NCBI GenBank assembly: GCA_028066595.1
Contig: JALCBJ010000018.1
Span: 10,952 to 55,022, forward strand
Reading direction: 5' to 3'
DNA: 44,071 nucleotides
Source: Thermoanaerobaculia bacterium
GTDB taxonomy: Bacteria; Acidobacteriota; Thermoanaerobaculia; Multivoradales; J023
The notes below the pieces were generated by a model. That model made no database searches and was not told the origin of the DNA. It saw only the letters and a list, made by a program, of their open reading frames with translations. Position 1 is the first letter of the stretch, and the number at the start of each line of letters is the position of its first letter. The position numbers were made by a program, and so were the translations under genes. This document shows positions 26,364-34,877 of this stretch, piece by piece.

Positions 26364-27973
26364 ACCGTTTCGACGTGGCGATACTCGGCGGCGGATTCGC
26401 CGGCTCGATCCTCGCGAGATGTCTGGCCGCGGAAGGTGCTCGGGTGCTGTTGGTAGAGAAGGCGCTGCATCCACGATTCGCTCTCGGTGAATCGACGACG
26501 CCGTTGGCGAACTTCGCCCTGGAGCGCCTGGCAGGTCGCTATGGCTTCTCGGACTTGCATTCGTTGGCGGCGTGGGGCCGATGGCAACAGGCCCTGCCTG
26601 AGTTGCGGCACGGAAGGAAGCGGGGTTTCTCCTTCTATGGACACCAGGTGGGGGAACCGTTCCACTCCGGATCCCGCAATGAGCGGCGTGCCCTCTTCGC
26701 TGCAAGCCCCAACGATTTTGTCGCCGATACCCATTGGTTGCGTGCCGATGTCGACCACCACTTGATCCTGGCGGCCGCAGAGGCCGGTGTGGACATACGT
26801 CAGGGTGCCGAGGTGGTGGACCTGGAAATCGGTCGAGGGATCGATCTGGCTTGGGTCGAAAACGGAAGCCGGCACAAGGCGGCCGCCGGTCGCGTGGTCG
26901 ATGCCACGGGGGCTGCGAGTCTCGTCTCCCGACGCCTGGGTCTGGACGGTGCCGATCCGCTACCTTTCCGAACGTCGCTCGTGGCAGCCCACGTCCAGGG
27001 CCTCGCGGACTTCCTGCCCGAGCCACCGCCGGCGCCCTATCCGGAAGAGCAGGCGGCTGTCCATCACCTTCTGGATGGAGGTTGGCTCTACGTACTGCCG
27101 TTCGACGGGCCGTCGACACACCAGGCCGTGGTCAGCATCGGTCTCGTGATGCGGTCCGAGCGGATGAAGGCGCATGGATCCGCAGATGCCGAGTCGACGC
27201 TCCGGAGCTTCTTGTCTCGGTTTCCGACGCTCGACGCCCAGTTTCGGGACGCCCTTCCGGTGTCTCCCTGGCAGGTTAGGGAGAATCTGGCCTATCGCCG
27301 AACGGCGTCGAGTGCGGATCGCTGGCTGCTGCTGCCAGGGGCGTACTGCTTCCTCGATCCGCTCTTCTCCACGGGAATCGCTTGGAGCCTCCTGGGAGTC
27401 GAGCGGGCTCGCGACGTGCTGTGCGGGCATGCCAGCCCAGCGCGATATTCGCGTCAGCTGTCGCAAGAGGCGGATCAGATGACGCGGCTGATCGAGTCAG
27501 CGTGGCGAGCCCTCGGTTCGACCAGCTCACCAGCAGAGCGTTTCGATGACTTCGTTGCGGTAGGGCTCTGCTACTTCGGGGCCGTCAGCTGGGCCGAAAG
27601 CCTAGGCCGGCTCGGAGACGGACCAGATGAGATGGGAAGCGCGACGTCCTGGCACGGATTCCTGGGAGCCGGGGACGCTGTGTTGGAACGCGCCTATGAG
27701 GACCTGTCGAGGCGTCTGCGCGACTCCGAACCCAGGAGGGCCGGCGAGCTACGCCGGAGCGTGGTCGAGCAACTCCGGTCGCGCGACGTCGCGGGGCTCG
27801 ACCAGCCTGCGGTGCCGAACGTCTTTCCGCTCGATCTCGAGCTTTTGGTGCGCCGGGCCCATCGGATGGGCCTGGAACCCGATGTCGTTCGGGCACGTTT
27901 GGATCGGCTTCGCGGTCAGTTAGGCGGCTCCGCAGCAGATCCGTCCTCCGAAAGCTCCGGTTCCGACACCTGA
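26360..27973 (+). CDS. FAD-dependent oxidoreductase, flavin halogenase-like
   Basis: The 537-residue protein starts with an FAD-binding Rossmann motif (FDVAILGGGFAGSILA) and LLVEK, where the ribose-binding acidic residue sits. The GESTTP block (residues 43-48) and GWLYVLPF (241-248) sit where flavin-dependent halogenases have GE(A/S)TxP and WxWxIP. The Trp pair is reduced to one Trp plus Tyr, so halogenation is uncertain and an oxidase, hydroxylase or reductase role is equally possible. A later block, GAYCFLDPLFSTGIAWSLLG, binds FAD in this family. The last 120 residues are helical and unlike standard halogenases. The gene overlaps the radical SAM gene by ATGA. Its last 58 bases overlap the end of the opposite-strand gene. 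Confidence 0.85.
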   Translation: MNRFDVAILGGGFAGSILARCLAAEGARVLLVEKALHPRFALGESTTPLANFALERLAGRYGFSDLHSLAAWGRWQQALPELRHGRKRGFSFYGHQVGEPFHSGSRNERRALFAASPNDFVADTHWLRADVDHHLILAAAEAGVDIRQGAEVVDLEIGRGIDLAWVENGSRHKAAAGRVVDATGAASLVSRRLGLDGADPLPFRTSLVAAHVQGLADFLPEPPPAPYPEEQAAVHHLLDGGWLYVLPFDGPSTHQAVVSIGLVMRSERMKAHGSADAESTLRSFLSRFPTLDAQFRDALPVSPWQVRENLAYRRTASSADRWLLLPGAYCFLDPLFSTGIAWSLLGVERARDVLCGHASPARYSRQLSQEADQMTRLIESAWRALGSTSSPAERFDDFVAVGLCYFGAVSWAESLGRLGDGPDEMGSATSWHGFLGAGDAVLERAYEDLSRRLRDSEPRRAGELRRSVVEQLRSRDVAGLDQPAVPNVFPLDLELLVRRAHRMGLEPDVVRARLDRLRGQLGGSAADPSSESSGSDT

Positions 27974-29526
27974 TCCGGTGGCTCCACGCGAGCTCCGAAT
28001 TTCGAGCGATCGACGCTCTGCCGGAGCAGATCGTTCACCGGTGCGTATTGGTCCGTGAGGAGGATGGCGTCGCCCAGGTCGAGATCAGGAAAGAGTGCTC
28101 GACCCGCCAGCTCGCGGAGCGACGGCTCCGGTTCTCGGGCGAATGAGCCTTCCTGGGACTCGCCCACGGCTCGGAGCTCGTCGCGATCGAGCCGGTCGGG
28201 TCGATCGGTCGCGAGAAAGAGGAAGTTTCCCCTCGGGGCCTGAAAGATGTAGACGTTGCGAAACCTCGTGGATAGTCCGCGCAGCAAACCGCGCGACAAA
28301 GGTGTGTCGAGATCGGTGACGATGTTCATTCCGAACACACCGCCCTCGGCGAGGTGAGACCAGACCTCATAAAGGAACTCGCGTGTCACGAGATGGAAGG
28401 GGATCGAATGGCCGATGTACGTGTCGGCATAGATGAAGTCCCATCGATCCTCGGGTCGGTCGGCCAGGAAACGCCTTGCATCTTCGATATGGATCCGATG
28501 GTTCGGACCTTCTTCGAAACCGAAGTACTCGATGGCGATGTCGGCAACGGCCTGATCGACGTCGACGTGATCCACCACGATCTCGGGGCGCATGGCATGA
28601 AAGTACCGACCAACGCCGCCAGCTCCCATGCCGAGCACGGCCATCGTCTCGATCTCCGGCTGGATGAGGAGGGCTGCTGCAGACAGCCGGCTGTAGTCCA
28701 TGGCGGTCTCGCCGGTTCGCTGGTCGAAGGACGAATGGATCGTTCCGTCGCTGTAGACGGTCCGAACGTGGCCTTCGTCCTGTACCAGGAGGGTTTGATA
28801 GGGGCTCAGCCGTTCCGCGACCACCTGGAGATTCGTCGTTGCCAGAAAACTCTTGGGCATTACCGCCAGGGCCAGCAGAGCGATACCCAAGACGAGACGG
28901 GACCGGTGTCGGCGCCAGTCGGGTCCTAGGCCCAGGAGAGAGGCGAAGGTGGTGAGGGCGAGGAGCGTCGCGAAGATCGGTTCCAGCGCCATACGCGGGA
29001 TCAAGAAGAACGTCGCGCCGAGTGTCCCAACCAAGCTACCGGCCGTAGAAAGAGCGTACAAATGGCCGGCCGTTCCACCCAGATCGCTGAGCTGGCGTGT
29101 GGCGATCTTGACCGCGTAGGGAGACACCATCGCCAGGAAGACGGTGGACGGCCCGAAGAGAACCGTCGTCGCGAGCAGAACGCCGCTCGGACTGCCGCCC
29201 GTGAGATCACCGAGGACCGCGACGAGCTGACGGCCGAAGATGAGAATCACGGCCTGGCACACCGCGGAGGTCATGACGATGCCGCTCAGGCTGATCATGT
29301 CGGGACGTTGGTCCGCCATTCGCCCGCCGATCCAGTATCCCGCCGACATCACGCCCAGGAAGACGCCGATGATCGAACCCCACACATACACACTGTTACC
29401 GAAGTGTGGCGCGAGGAGCCGGCTCGAAACGATCTCGAGCGCCATCAACGCTGCCGCGGGCAAGGTAACGACCGAATAGAATCGAAGTGGAGATGGAGAA
29501 ACAGACGCCGGAGTCGGTTCAGACAT
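27916..29526 (-). CDS. Membrane-fused spermidine-synthase-like protein
   Basis: The 536-residue protein joins an N-terminal membrane part of about seven helices (residues 15-230, beginning FYSVVTLPAAALMALEIVSS) to a spermidine-synthase-type Rossmann domain. That domain shows the nucleotide motif GMGAGG (299-304), an acidic VDHVDVD strand, and YADTY at the catalytic-base position. The fusion type is widespread but its reaction is unproven, and aminopropyl transfer is assumed from the fold. ATG at 29526 is taken because it precedes the first helix; an upstream ATG at 29571 would lie inside the gspB-like gene. It follows the gspB-like stop by 10 bases, so it probably belongs to that operon. Confidence 0.87.
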   Translation of the reverse strand: MSEPTPASVSPSPLRFYSVVTLPAAALMALEIVSSRLLAPHFGNSVYVWGSIIGVFLGVMSAGYWIGGRMADQRPDMISLSGIVMTSAVCQAVILIFGRQLVAVLGDLTGGSPSGVLLATTVLFGPSTVFLAMVSPYAVKIATRQLSDLGGTAGHLYALSTAGSLVGTLGATFFLIPRMALEPIFATLLALTTFASLLGLGPDWRRHRSRLVLGIALLALAVMPKSFLATTNLQVVAERLSPYQTLLVQDEGHVRTVYSDGTIHSSFDQRTGETAMDYSRLSAAALLIQPEIETMAVLGMGAGGVGRYFHAMRPEIVVDHVDVDQAVADIAIEYFGFEEGPNHRIHIEDARRFLADRPEDRWDFIYADTYIGHSIPFHLVTREFLYEVWSHLAEGGVFGMNIVTDLDTPLSRGLLRGLSTRFRNVYIFQAPRGNFLFLATDRPDRLDRDELRAVGESQEGSFAREPEPSLRELAGRALFPDLDLGDAILLTDQYAPVNDLLRQSVDRSKFGARVEPPDQVSEPELSEDGSAAEPPN

Positions 29527-29536
29527 GGGCGCGACT

Positions 29537-30367
29537 CTACCGGACCCGCAGCCGGAAGGTGCCATCCTCACCCTCGAGGGTCACTTCTTCTCGCAAGATC
29601 GCGCGGACGAGAAAGCCATCGACGGTTTGGCCGACCGAGACTTGGCGGCCGTTGATCTGTGCAAAGGGCCGGGTGGGTGACCAGACGATGAAATCGAGGC
29701 GCAAGGCAATGCCATCGACCTCGGCCTCGAGAACGTAGATCGCTTCCTCCACCTGACCCACCTGCGTGGGCGGTTGAACTCGCCGTGCTTGGGCCGTTGC
29801 CGGGGCGGGTTCCGATGCCGCGCCTTCCGGCTGCGACGGCGGCGTTCGTGCGGGCAACTGTGGCGGCCTCTCCTCGGGGGTGGCAGGCGGAGGCTGCGGG
29901 CTCGCCGATGTCGGGCTCGTCGTCGAGGCAGAGGCTATTGATTCCTGCAGACTTCGAGATTCCTGCTCGGACTCCGGGCGAGCCTCGGTGGCTCGGGGCA
30001 CTCGATCGTCGGCAGGCGCGGGTTCCCGAACGTCGTCGGGGCGCGGCTCTGGCGTAGGCGCGGCCGCAGGTCGAGTCTCCGGGGCGGCCGCCGTCTCCGG
30101 GAGAGGTTGTGGCGCGGAGGACGTCTCGATCCCGGGAGCGGCTGCTGCGGGCGTCCCGGTGACCCGTGAGGCGTCCCCGCGCATCGTGAAGAAGAATGCC
30201 CCCGCGGCGAGCAGGGCTCCCAGAACGACGCCGGCCAGAGCGGGTAGCCACGACCGTTCGGCCGGCAGATGTGCTCGCGGCGGACGGTAGGTGACGCCAC
30301 GGTCTTGCGCATCGCGCTCCGCGGCTTCCTTGCGCGCCTTGCGCAGAGCTTCGTTGATCAGACTCAC
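29537..30367 (-). CDS. GspB/ExeB-like type II secretion accessory protein
   Basis: The 276-residue protein has the N-terminal signature MSLINEALRKARKEAAERDA of GspB-type proteins, one membrane helix (about residues 43-62, LPALAGVVLGALLAAGAFFF), a long Pro/Ala-rich periplasmic linker, and a C-terminal domain (FAQINGRQVSVGQTVDGFLV, then LEGEDGTFRLRVR) matching the T2SSB domain. With ExeA it helps insert the secretin through the peptidoglycan in Aeromonas-type systems. GTG at 30367 overlaps the exeA stop, showing coupled translation. The linker's composition (residues 75-210) is extreme in Pro, Ala and Glu and probably disordered. No secretin gene lies in the window. Confidence 0.85.
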   Translation of the reverse strand: MSLINEALRKARKEAAERDAQDRGVTYRPPRAHLPAERSWLPALAGVVLGALLAAGAFFFTMRGDASRVTGTPAAAAPGIETSSAPQPLPETAAAPETRPAAAPTPEPRPDDVREPAPADDRVPRATEARPESEQESRSLQESIASASTTSPTSASPQPPPATPEERPPQLPARTPPSQPEGAASEPAPATAQARRVQPPTQVGQVEEAIYVLEAEVDGIALRLDFIVWSPTRPFAQINGRQVSVGQTVDGFLVRAILREEVTLEGEDGTFRLRVR

Positions 30368-31173
30368 GTAGCGCCCTCCAGGTCTCGGATCGCCCTGCGA
30401 ACCTGGGCCCAGCCCAGGCGATCCGTCTCTTCGACATAGCCACAGAGTAGCGTCTTGTCGCAGACCGCGTTGATCAGGCGTGGAACGCCGCGCGAATAAC
30501 GATGCACGGCCTGCACAGCCCAGCGGCTGAACCTCGGCCTTCCGTCGCCACCCGCCACCGCCAAGCGGTGTTGGATGTAGTACTCCGTCTCGTGGCGGGT
30601 CAGAGGCCCGAGGTGGTAGCGCACGGTGATCCGCTGGCGGAGCTGGCGCAGATCGTGTCGGTCGAGCATGGCGCGCAGCTCCGGCTGACCCATGAGGATG
30701 ATCTGTAGCAACTTGCGTTGATCGGTTTCGAGGTTCGAGAGAAGCCGTACCTGCTCGAGATTCTCTGGGGTCAGATCTTGAGCCTCGTCGATCAGGAGTA
30801 CGACGTCCTGCCCCTCGGCGACTCGATCCAGCAAGAAGCCGTTGAGCTCGTCCATGGCACGGCCTCGATCGTTGCCGCGGTATCCGATGCCCAGCTCGCG
30901 CAGGATCGCACGCAGCAGCTGCAGGCTGGTCAACGTGGGATTCAGGATCCACGCCGTCTCGAACTCCGGGCCCAGCTCTTCCAGAAGCTTGCGCGACAAC
31001 GTCGTCTTGCCAGCACCCACTTCTCCGGTGAGCTGAATGAAGCCCTTCCGCTGTGTGATGCCGAAAAAGAGGTGATCGTATGCCTCTCGATGCCGATCGC
31101 TGAAGAACAGGAATCGTGGGTCGGGCGTGATGTTGAACGGCGACTCGTCGAAGCCGTAGAAGTCTTCGTACAT
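30364..31173 (-). CDS. ExeA/GspA-like AAA ATPase
   Basis: The 269-residue protein starts with the family block MYEDFYGFDESPFNITPDPRF, then Walker A GEVGAGKTT (50-58) and Walker B VVLLIDE (124-130), followed by sensor and lid elements (QIILMGQPELRAML, LRQRI, YSRGVPRLIN). The last block is a hallmark of ExeA. With the GspB-like partner it uses ATP to assist assembly of the type II secretion apparatus through the peptidoglycan. Unlike full ExeA, it lacks a C-terminal peptidoglycan-binding domain and a membrane helix, so it is the short form. ATG at 31173 begins exactly at the family start. Confidence 0.93.
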   Translation of the reverse strand: MYEDFYGFDESPFNITPDPRFLFFSDRHREAYDHLFFGITQRKGFIQLTGEVGAGKTTLSRKLLEELGPEFETAWILNPTLTSLQLLRAILRELGIGYRGNDRGRAMDELNGFLLDRVAEGQDVVLLIDEAQDLTPENLEQVRLLSNLETDQRKLLQIILMGQPELRAMLDRHDLRQLRQRITVRYHLGPLTRHETEYYIQHRLAVAGGDGRPRFSRWAVQAVHRYSRGVPRLINAVCDKTLLCGYVEETDRLGWAQVRRAIRDLEGAT

Positions 31174-31403
31174 CGGAGCTGTTACGTTCGGAAGCTCGTG
31201 GCTCGGAGCCGAGGCATCTTTTCACCGAATTCTTCATGCGGAGAGGGGTGAGAACCCGAGCCGCCATGTACGGGATCCAGGCGGAAACGGGGCGAGGCAA
31301 CTCTCGAATGGTCCTTCCGGCGAGGCCGACACCGGAAACCTATTGTAGGCTCGCCCTCCGCTGAGCCCGAAACCCAAACCCTTCCGTTCTCCAGGAGATC
31401 CAT

Positions 31404-31886
31404 GTGACGATTCAAGTGGGCGACAAGCTCCCCTCAGGCACCCTGCGAAAGTTCGACGGTGCCATCCAAACGGTCGCCACTGACGACCTGTTCGGCGGTC
31501 GTACCGTCGTGCTGTTCGCCGTACCCGGTGCGTTCACTCCGACTTGCAACGACACACATTTTCCAGGCTTCCAGGTCAGCACCGACAAGCTGAAGGAGAG
31601 GGGCGTAGACCAGGTCGTTTGCATCGCGGTCAACGATCCCTTCGTCATGGCGGCCTGGGACAAGGCTCTCGGAGCTCGCGACATCGAGATGCTCTCCGAC
31701 GGAAACGGCGACTACGTGGCGCAGCTCGGTTTGACGCTCGACCTTTCCGCTATCGGACTCGGTACGCGCTCGGCTCGCTTCGCACTCGTCGTGGAGGACG
31801 GCGTAGTGAGGTATCTCGGTGTAGAGCCCGGAAAGGATGTGGGCGTTTCGTCGGCCGACGCGGTGCTGGCGCATTTGGATCACTGA
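31404..31886 (+). CDS. Peroxiredoxin, Prx5/AhpC-TSA redoxin family
   Basis: This cytosolic thiol peroxidase reduces H2O2 and alkyl peroxides. The 160-residue protein has the Prx5 active-site block PGAFTPTCNDTHFPGF with peroxidatic Cys48. A second Cys at 73 (VVCIAV) sits where Prx5/PrxII enzymes have their resolving or auxiliary Cys. The downstream TRSARFALVVEDG supplies the conserved active-site Arg. GTG at 31404 is the start, because AGGAGA lies a few bases upstream and the overlapping ATG at 31402 hits a stop at once. It is divergent from exeA and convergent with the TRAP operon, leaving 10 bases to the next stop. Confidence 0.95.
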   Translation: MTIQVGDKLPSGTLRKFDGAIQTVATDDLFGGRTVVLFAVPGAFTPTCNDTHFPGFQVSTDKLKERGVDQVVCIAVNDPFVMAAWDKALGARDIEMLSDGNGDYVAQLGLTLDLSAIGLGTRSARFALVVEDGVVRYLGVEPGKDVGVSSADAVLAHLDH

Positions 31887-31896
31887 GAGGTCCCGA

Positions 31897-33768
31897 TCAT
31901 CGGTTGCTGAACCAGTCCAACGTCACCAAGGTCAGCCAGGGGAAATAGGTGATCAGAATGACGCCCAAAGCCAGGATTACGAGCATCGGTACCACAGATC
32001 GATAGATCGTCAGTAGCGGTTTCTCGAAGCGATAGGACGCCAAGAAGAGATTCAGACCCACCGGGGGTGTCAGGTAACCCAACTCCAGGTTGGCGATGAA
32101 GATGATGCCCAGATGTACCGGATGGATGTCGTAGGCCAGGCCGAGAGGCACGATCAGTGGCACGACCACGACAGTGGCCGAGAAGATGTCCATCAGACAG
32201 CCGACGGCCAACAGGAAGACGTTCAGCAGCAGGAGGAAGACGAGCTTGGACGAAACCTGGCTCTGTACCCAGTCGAGCAACTGCATCGGGATCTGGGCGT
32301 CCACCAGATAGTTGGTCAGACCCATCGCGACGCAGAGGATGATCAAGACGCCACCCACCAGCACCACGCAGCGGCGAAAGACGCCGGGCAGATCGCGGAG
32401 AACGTGTAGATCTCGGTGTACGAAACACTGGACGATCAGAGCGTAGACCACCGACAGGGCCGAGGCTTCGACCGGTGTCGCCACGCCACCTAGGATGGCG
32501 CCGACCAGCAATGCGGGAAGAGCTAGCTCCCACTTGGCGAGCCAGAGTGCCCGTGCTGCGGCCCGGGCCTCGAAGGGGGTGATGCTGGCGTGAGAAACGA
32601 CTCCCTCGCACATTCCCCAAGCCGCGATTAGCGCCACCAACAGGAGCCCAGGAAGGAAACCACCGAGAAAAAGATCGCGGATCGGTACCTCGGCTACGAT
32701 GCCGTAGAGGATCAGAGGTAGCGCCGGAGGCAGAAGTAGGCCCAGGGACCCCGAAGCTGTGAGCAGGCCCAGATTGAACCGTTCCCGATAACCCTCACTG
32801 TCGAGGGCCTGGAAAAGTAGCCCACCGAGTGCCAGGATGGTGACGCCGGAGCCGCCGGTGAAGACGGTGAAGAACGCACAGACGACCGCCGCCACGACCG
32901 CCGTGCCGCCCGGGATCCAGCCGAAAATGCTTCGGAAGACACTGATCAGCCGATCCGACGACTTGCCTTCCGCCAGCAGGAAGCCGGTGAGCGTGAAGAG
33001 GGGAATGGCGGGCAGCGTGGGCGATACGGCCAGCCGGTACGTTTCTACGGGAACCGCTTCGATCGGCACCCAATCGATCAGGAACAGGAAGATCGCTGCG
33101 CCGCCGAGCACGCTGTAGATCGGTGCGCCGCAGATCATCGCAGCGGCGAGGACCACCAAGACTGGCCATGCCGGCTTGTCTGCCCACCACTCCGGGTCCG
33201 GCGCGAGCACCGCCGCCGCTGCCAGCAACCCGAGCGCCGCGGTGAGCCGGGCTGGCCAACGGCCGGACCTCCAGACCAGTCGTAGAGCGATCAGGCCCAG
33301 GGAGACCGGCAGCACGAGGAGCACGGCCCACGTGGGGATTCCGAGTGCGATTTCCTGGCCGAACTCCTTCTCTACTCGTAGAAATCGCCACCCTGCCACC
33401 GCCAACAAAGCGGTGACACAGGCCGCCACGGCGGCGGAGAAGATCCGAGCCCCGCTGCGCCACCTTCCGACGGGCAAGAGCTGTCCCGTGGCCAGGGCAA
33501 GCATGCGATCCTCCGACGCGGCCAGGGCGGCACCTGTGAAAGCCAGCCACAGCGTCAGGTGCTGTACCAGTGGCAACGCGGCTGGGATGCCGACCTGGCC
33601 CAGCCCCCGAAGCACGAGCTCGGCGGTCAGGAGACCGACCATCGAAACCAGCAGCGTCGAGGCGAAAAGTCCTTCGGCGGTATCGAAGACCGCAAAAACG
33701 CGACGTGTCCTGGTCGGCTTGGTCCCGGATTCGGTTTCCGGAGGCGCCTGGCTCCCTTCGGAGTTCAT
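31897..33768 (-). CDS. TRAP transporter fused permease, DctQM
   Basis: This 623-residue inner-membrane protein joins a small DctQ-type unit (first about 170 residues, FDTAEGLFASTLLVSMVGLL onward) to a large DctM-type unit with about twelve helices. DctM hallmarks are visible (PLFTLTGFLLAEGKSSDRLI, GGSGVTILALGGLLF, LLTASGSLGLLLPPALPLIL, LELGYLTPPVGLNLFL). TRAP transporters import organic anions, driven by sodium or proton gradients. ATG at 33768 overlaps the dctP stop (ATGA). The two extra helices between the Q and M parts (about 170-200) are likely part of the fusion linker. The substrate depends on the DctP partner and is unknown. Confidence 0.93.
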   Translation of the reverse strand: MNSEGSQAPPETESGTKPTRTRRVFAVFDTAEGLFASTLLVSMVGLLTAELVLRGLGQVGIPAALPLVQHLTLWLAFTGAALAASEDRMLALATGQLLPVGRWRSGARIFSAAVAACVTALLAVAGWRFLRVEKEFGQEIALGIPTWAVLLVLPVSLGLIALRLVWRSGRWPARLTAALGLLAAAAVLAPDPEWWADKPAWPVLVVLAAAMICGAPIYSVLGGAAIFLFLIDWVPIEAVPVETYRLAVSPTLPAIPLFTLTGFLLAEGKSSDRLISVFRSIFGWIPGGTAVVAAVVCAFFTVFTGGSGVTILALGGLLFQALDSEGYRERFNLGLLTASGSLGLLLPPALPLILYGIVAEVPIRDLFLGGFLPGLLLVALIAAWGMCEGVVSHASITPFEARAAARALWLAKWELALPALLVGAILGGVATPVEASALSVVYALIVQCFVHRDLHVLRDLPGVFRRCVVLVGGVLIILCVAMGLTNYLVDAQIPMQLLDWVQSQVSSKLVFLLLLNVFLLAVGCLMDIFSATVVVVPLIVPLGLAYDIHPVHLGIIFIANLELGYLTPPVGLNLFLASYRFEKPLLTIYRSVVPMLVILALGVILITYFPWLTLVTLDWFSNR

Positions 33769-34865
33769 TCGCCGCTGTGTTTGGCCCGATATGTGTCTCG
33801 GATCTTCTGGACTCGGTCGAGCAAGTCCTTGGCATCGGCAGCCATTTGCTTGCGTTGCACGGCCGCGAAGTCCTCGGCAGCTGCGCGCCATGCGGTTTCC
33901 TGCTGGTCGTCGACTTCGACGACCGTCAGTCCGCGACCGGACATCTGCTCTACGGCCTCCGAGTCCTGCTCGGGAATCTCGGCGAAGAGTCGTGCCTCGG
34001 TCTCTCTGGCGGCTGCGCGTAGCGCGCTGCGCACCTCGGGTGTCAGGCGGTTCCACATGCGATGGCTGATCACGGTGGCACCCACGAGTGGGGCCAGCCC
34101 GAGATTCTGCATGTAGGGTGTCTCGCGGAACCACTGCAGGGAAAGAGCGGCCAGGGGCGTAGTGGGCACCGCCTCGATCAGGCCCGTCTGTAAACCGGTG
34201 TGAATGTCGGTCGCGGCCAGCGCGATGGGTTGAAAGCCGTTTTCACGCCACATTTGAATCATCGACTCGTCGCCTGCCCAGCTGAAGAGCTTTTGCGACT
34301 TGAGGTCGTCGAGCTCGCGAACGGGAAGCTTCGAGAACAGGTGTACCCAGCCGCCGTTGCCCCAGTTCAAGAGCACGTAGCCTTTGGCCTCCAGGCGCGC
34401 CTCGAAGTCCGGGCGTAGCGTCTCGAGGACGTGGAAAAGCTCTTCGTACGACGCGAAGAACATCGGGATCTGGAAAACCTGGAAGCCGGGGTCTATGCTC
34501 ACCAACCCAGCGGTGCTGATGGCCGCGGCGTGAAGCTGGCCGATCCGCATCTTGCGCACCACGTCAGGCTCGTCACCCGCGACGCCGCCCGCATAGATGG
34601 TCAACCGAACCTGTCCGTTCGTATCCTCCTGCCACCGGTTACCCATCTCCCGTAGGATGCGGTCCCACACCGAGCCCTGGGGAACCAGGGTCGCCATCTT
34701 GATGGTGGTGGTGGCTGCATCCGCCGGAGAGGCGCCGAGAAGACCCGTGCAGACCAGTAGTAGTGCGACGCCGACGAGTGTGCCGCGGAGCTTGACGTCG
34801 CCGGTCGCATAGGCGCGACGGGTTCCGAGTGGAGGTTTGACGCGGTCAGGAGAAGAATTCTTCAC
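33765..34865 (-). CDS. TRAP transporter substrate-binding protein, DctP
   Basis: The 366-residue periplasmic protein has a signal segment (LRGTLVGVALLLVCTGLLGA, cleaved near ADAA) and a TRAP-P fold: IKMATLVPQGSVWDRIL, YAGGVAGDEPDVVRKMRIGQLHAA, GFQPIALAATDIHTGLQTGLIEAV. The usual ligand-binding Arg region is shifted in this group, and no carboxylate-binding motif can be named with confidence. GTG at 34865 has GGGAG upstream. The gene lies between tatT and dctQM, so it forms part of a TPAT (TPR-protein-associated TRAP) system. The ligand is unknown; related TPAT receptors bind hydrophobic compounds. Confidence 0.92.
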   Translation of the reverse strand: MKNSSPDRVKPPLGTRRAYATGDVKLRGTLVGVALLLVCTGLLGASPADAATTTIKMATLVPQGSVWDRILREMGNRWQEDTNGQVRLTIYAGGVAGDEPDVVRKMRIGQLHAAAISTAGLVSIDPGFQVFQIPMFFASYEELFHVLETLRPDFEARLEAKGYVLLNWGNGGWVHLFSKLPVRELDDLKSQKLFSWAGDESMIQMWRENGFQPIALAATDIHTGLQTGLIEAVPTTPLAALSLQWFRETPYMQNLGLAPLVGATVISHRMWNRLTPEVRSALRAAARETEARLFAEIPEQDSEAVEQMSGRGLTVVEVDDQQETAWRAAAEDFAAVQRKQMAADAKDLLDRVQKIRDTYRAKHSGE

Positions 34866-34877
34866 GTACGCTCCCGG

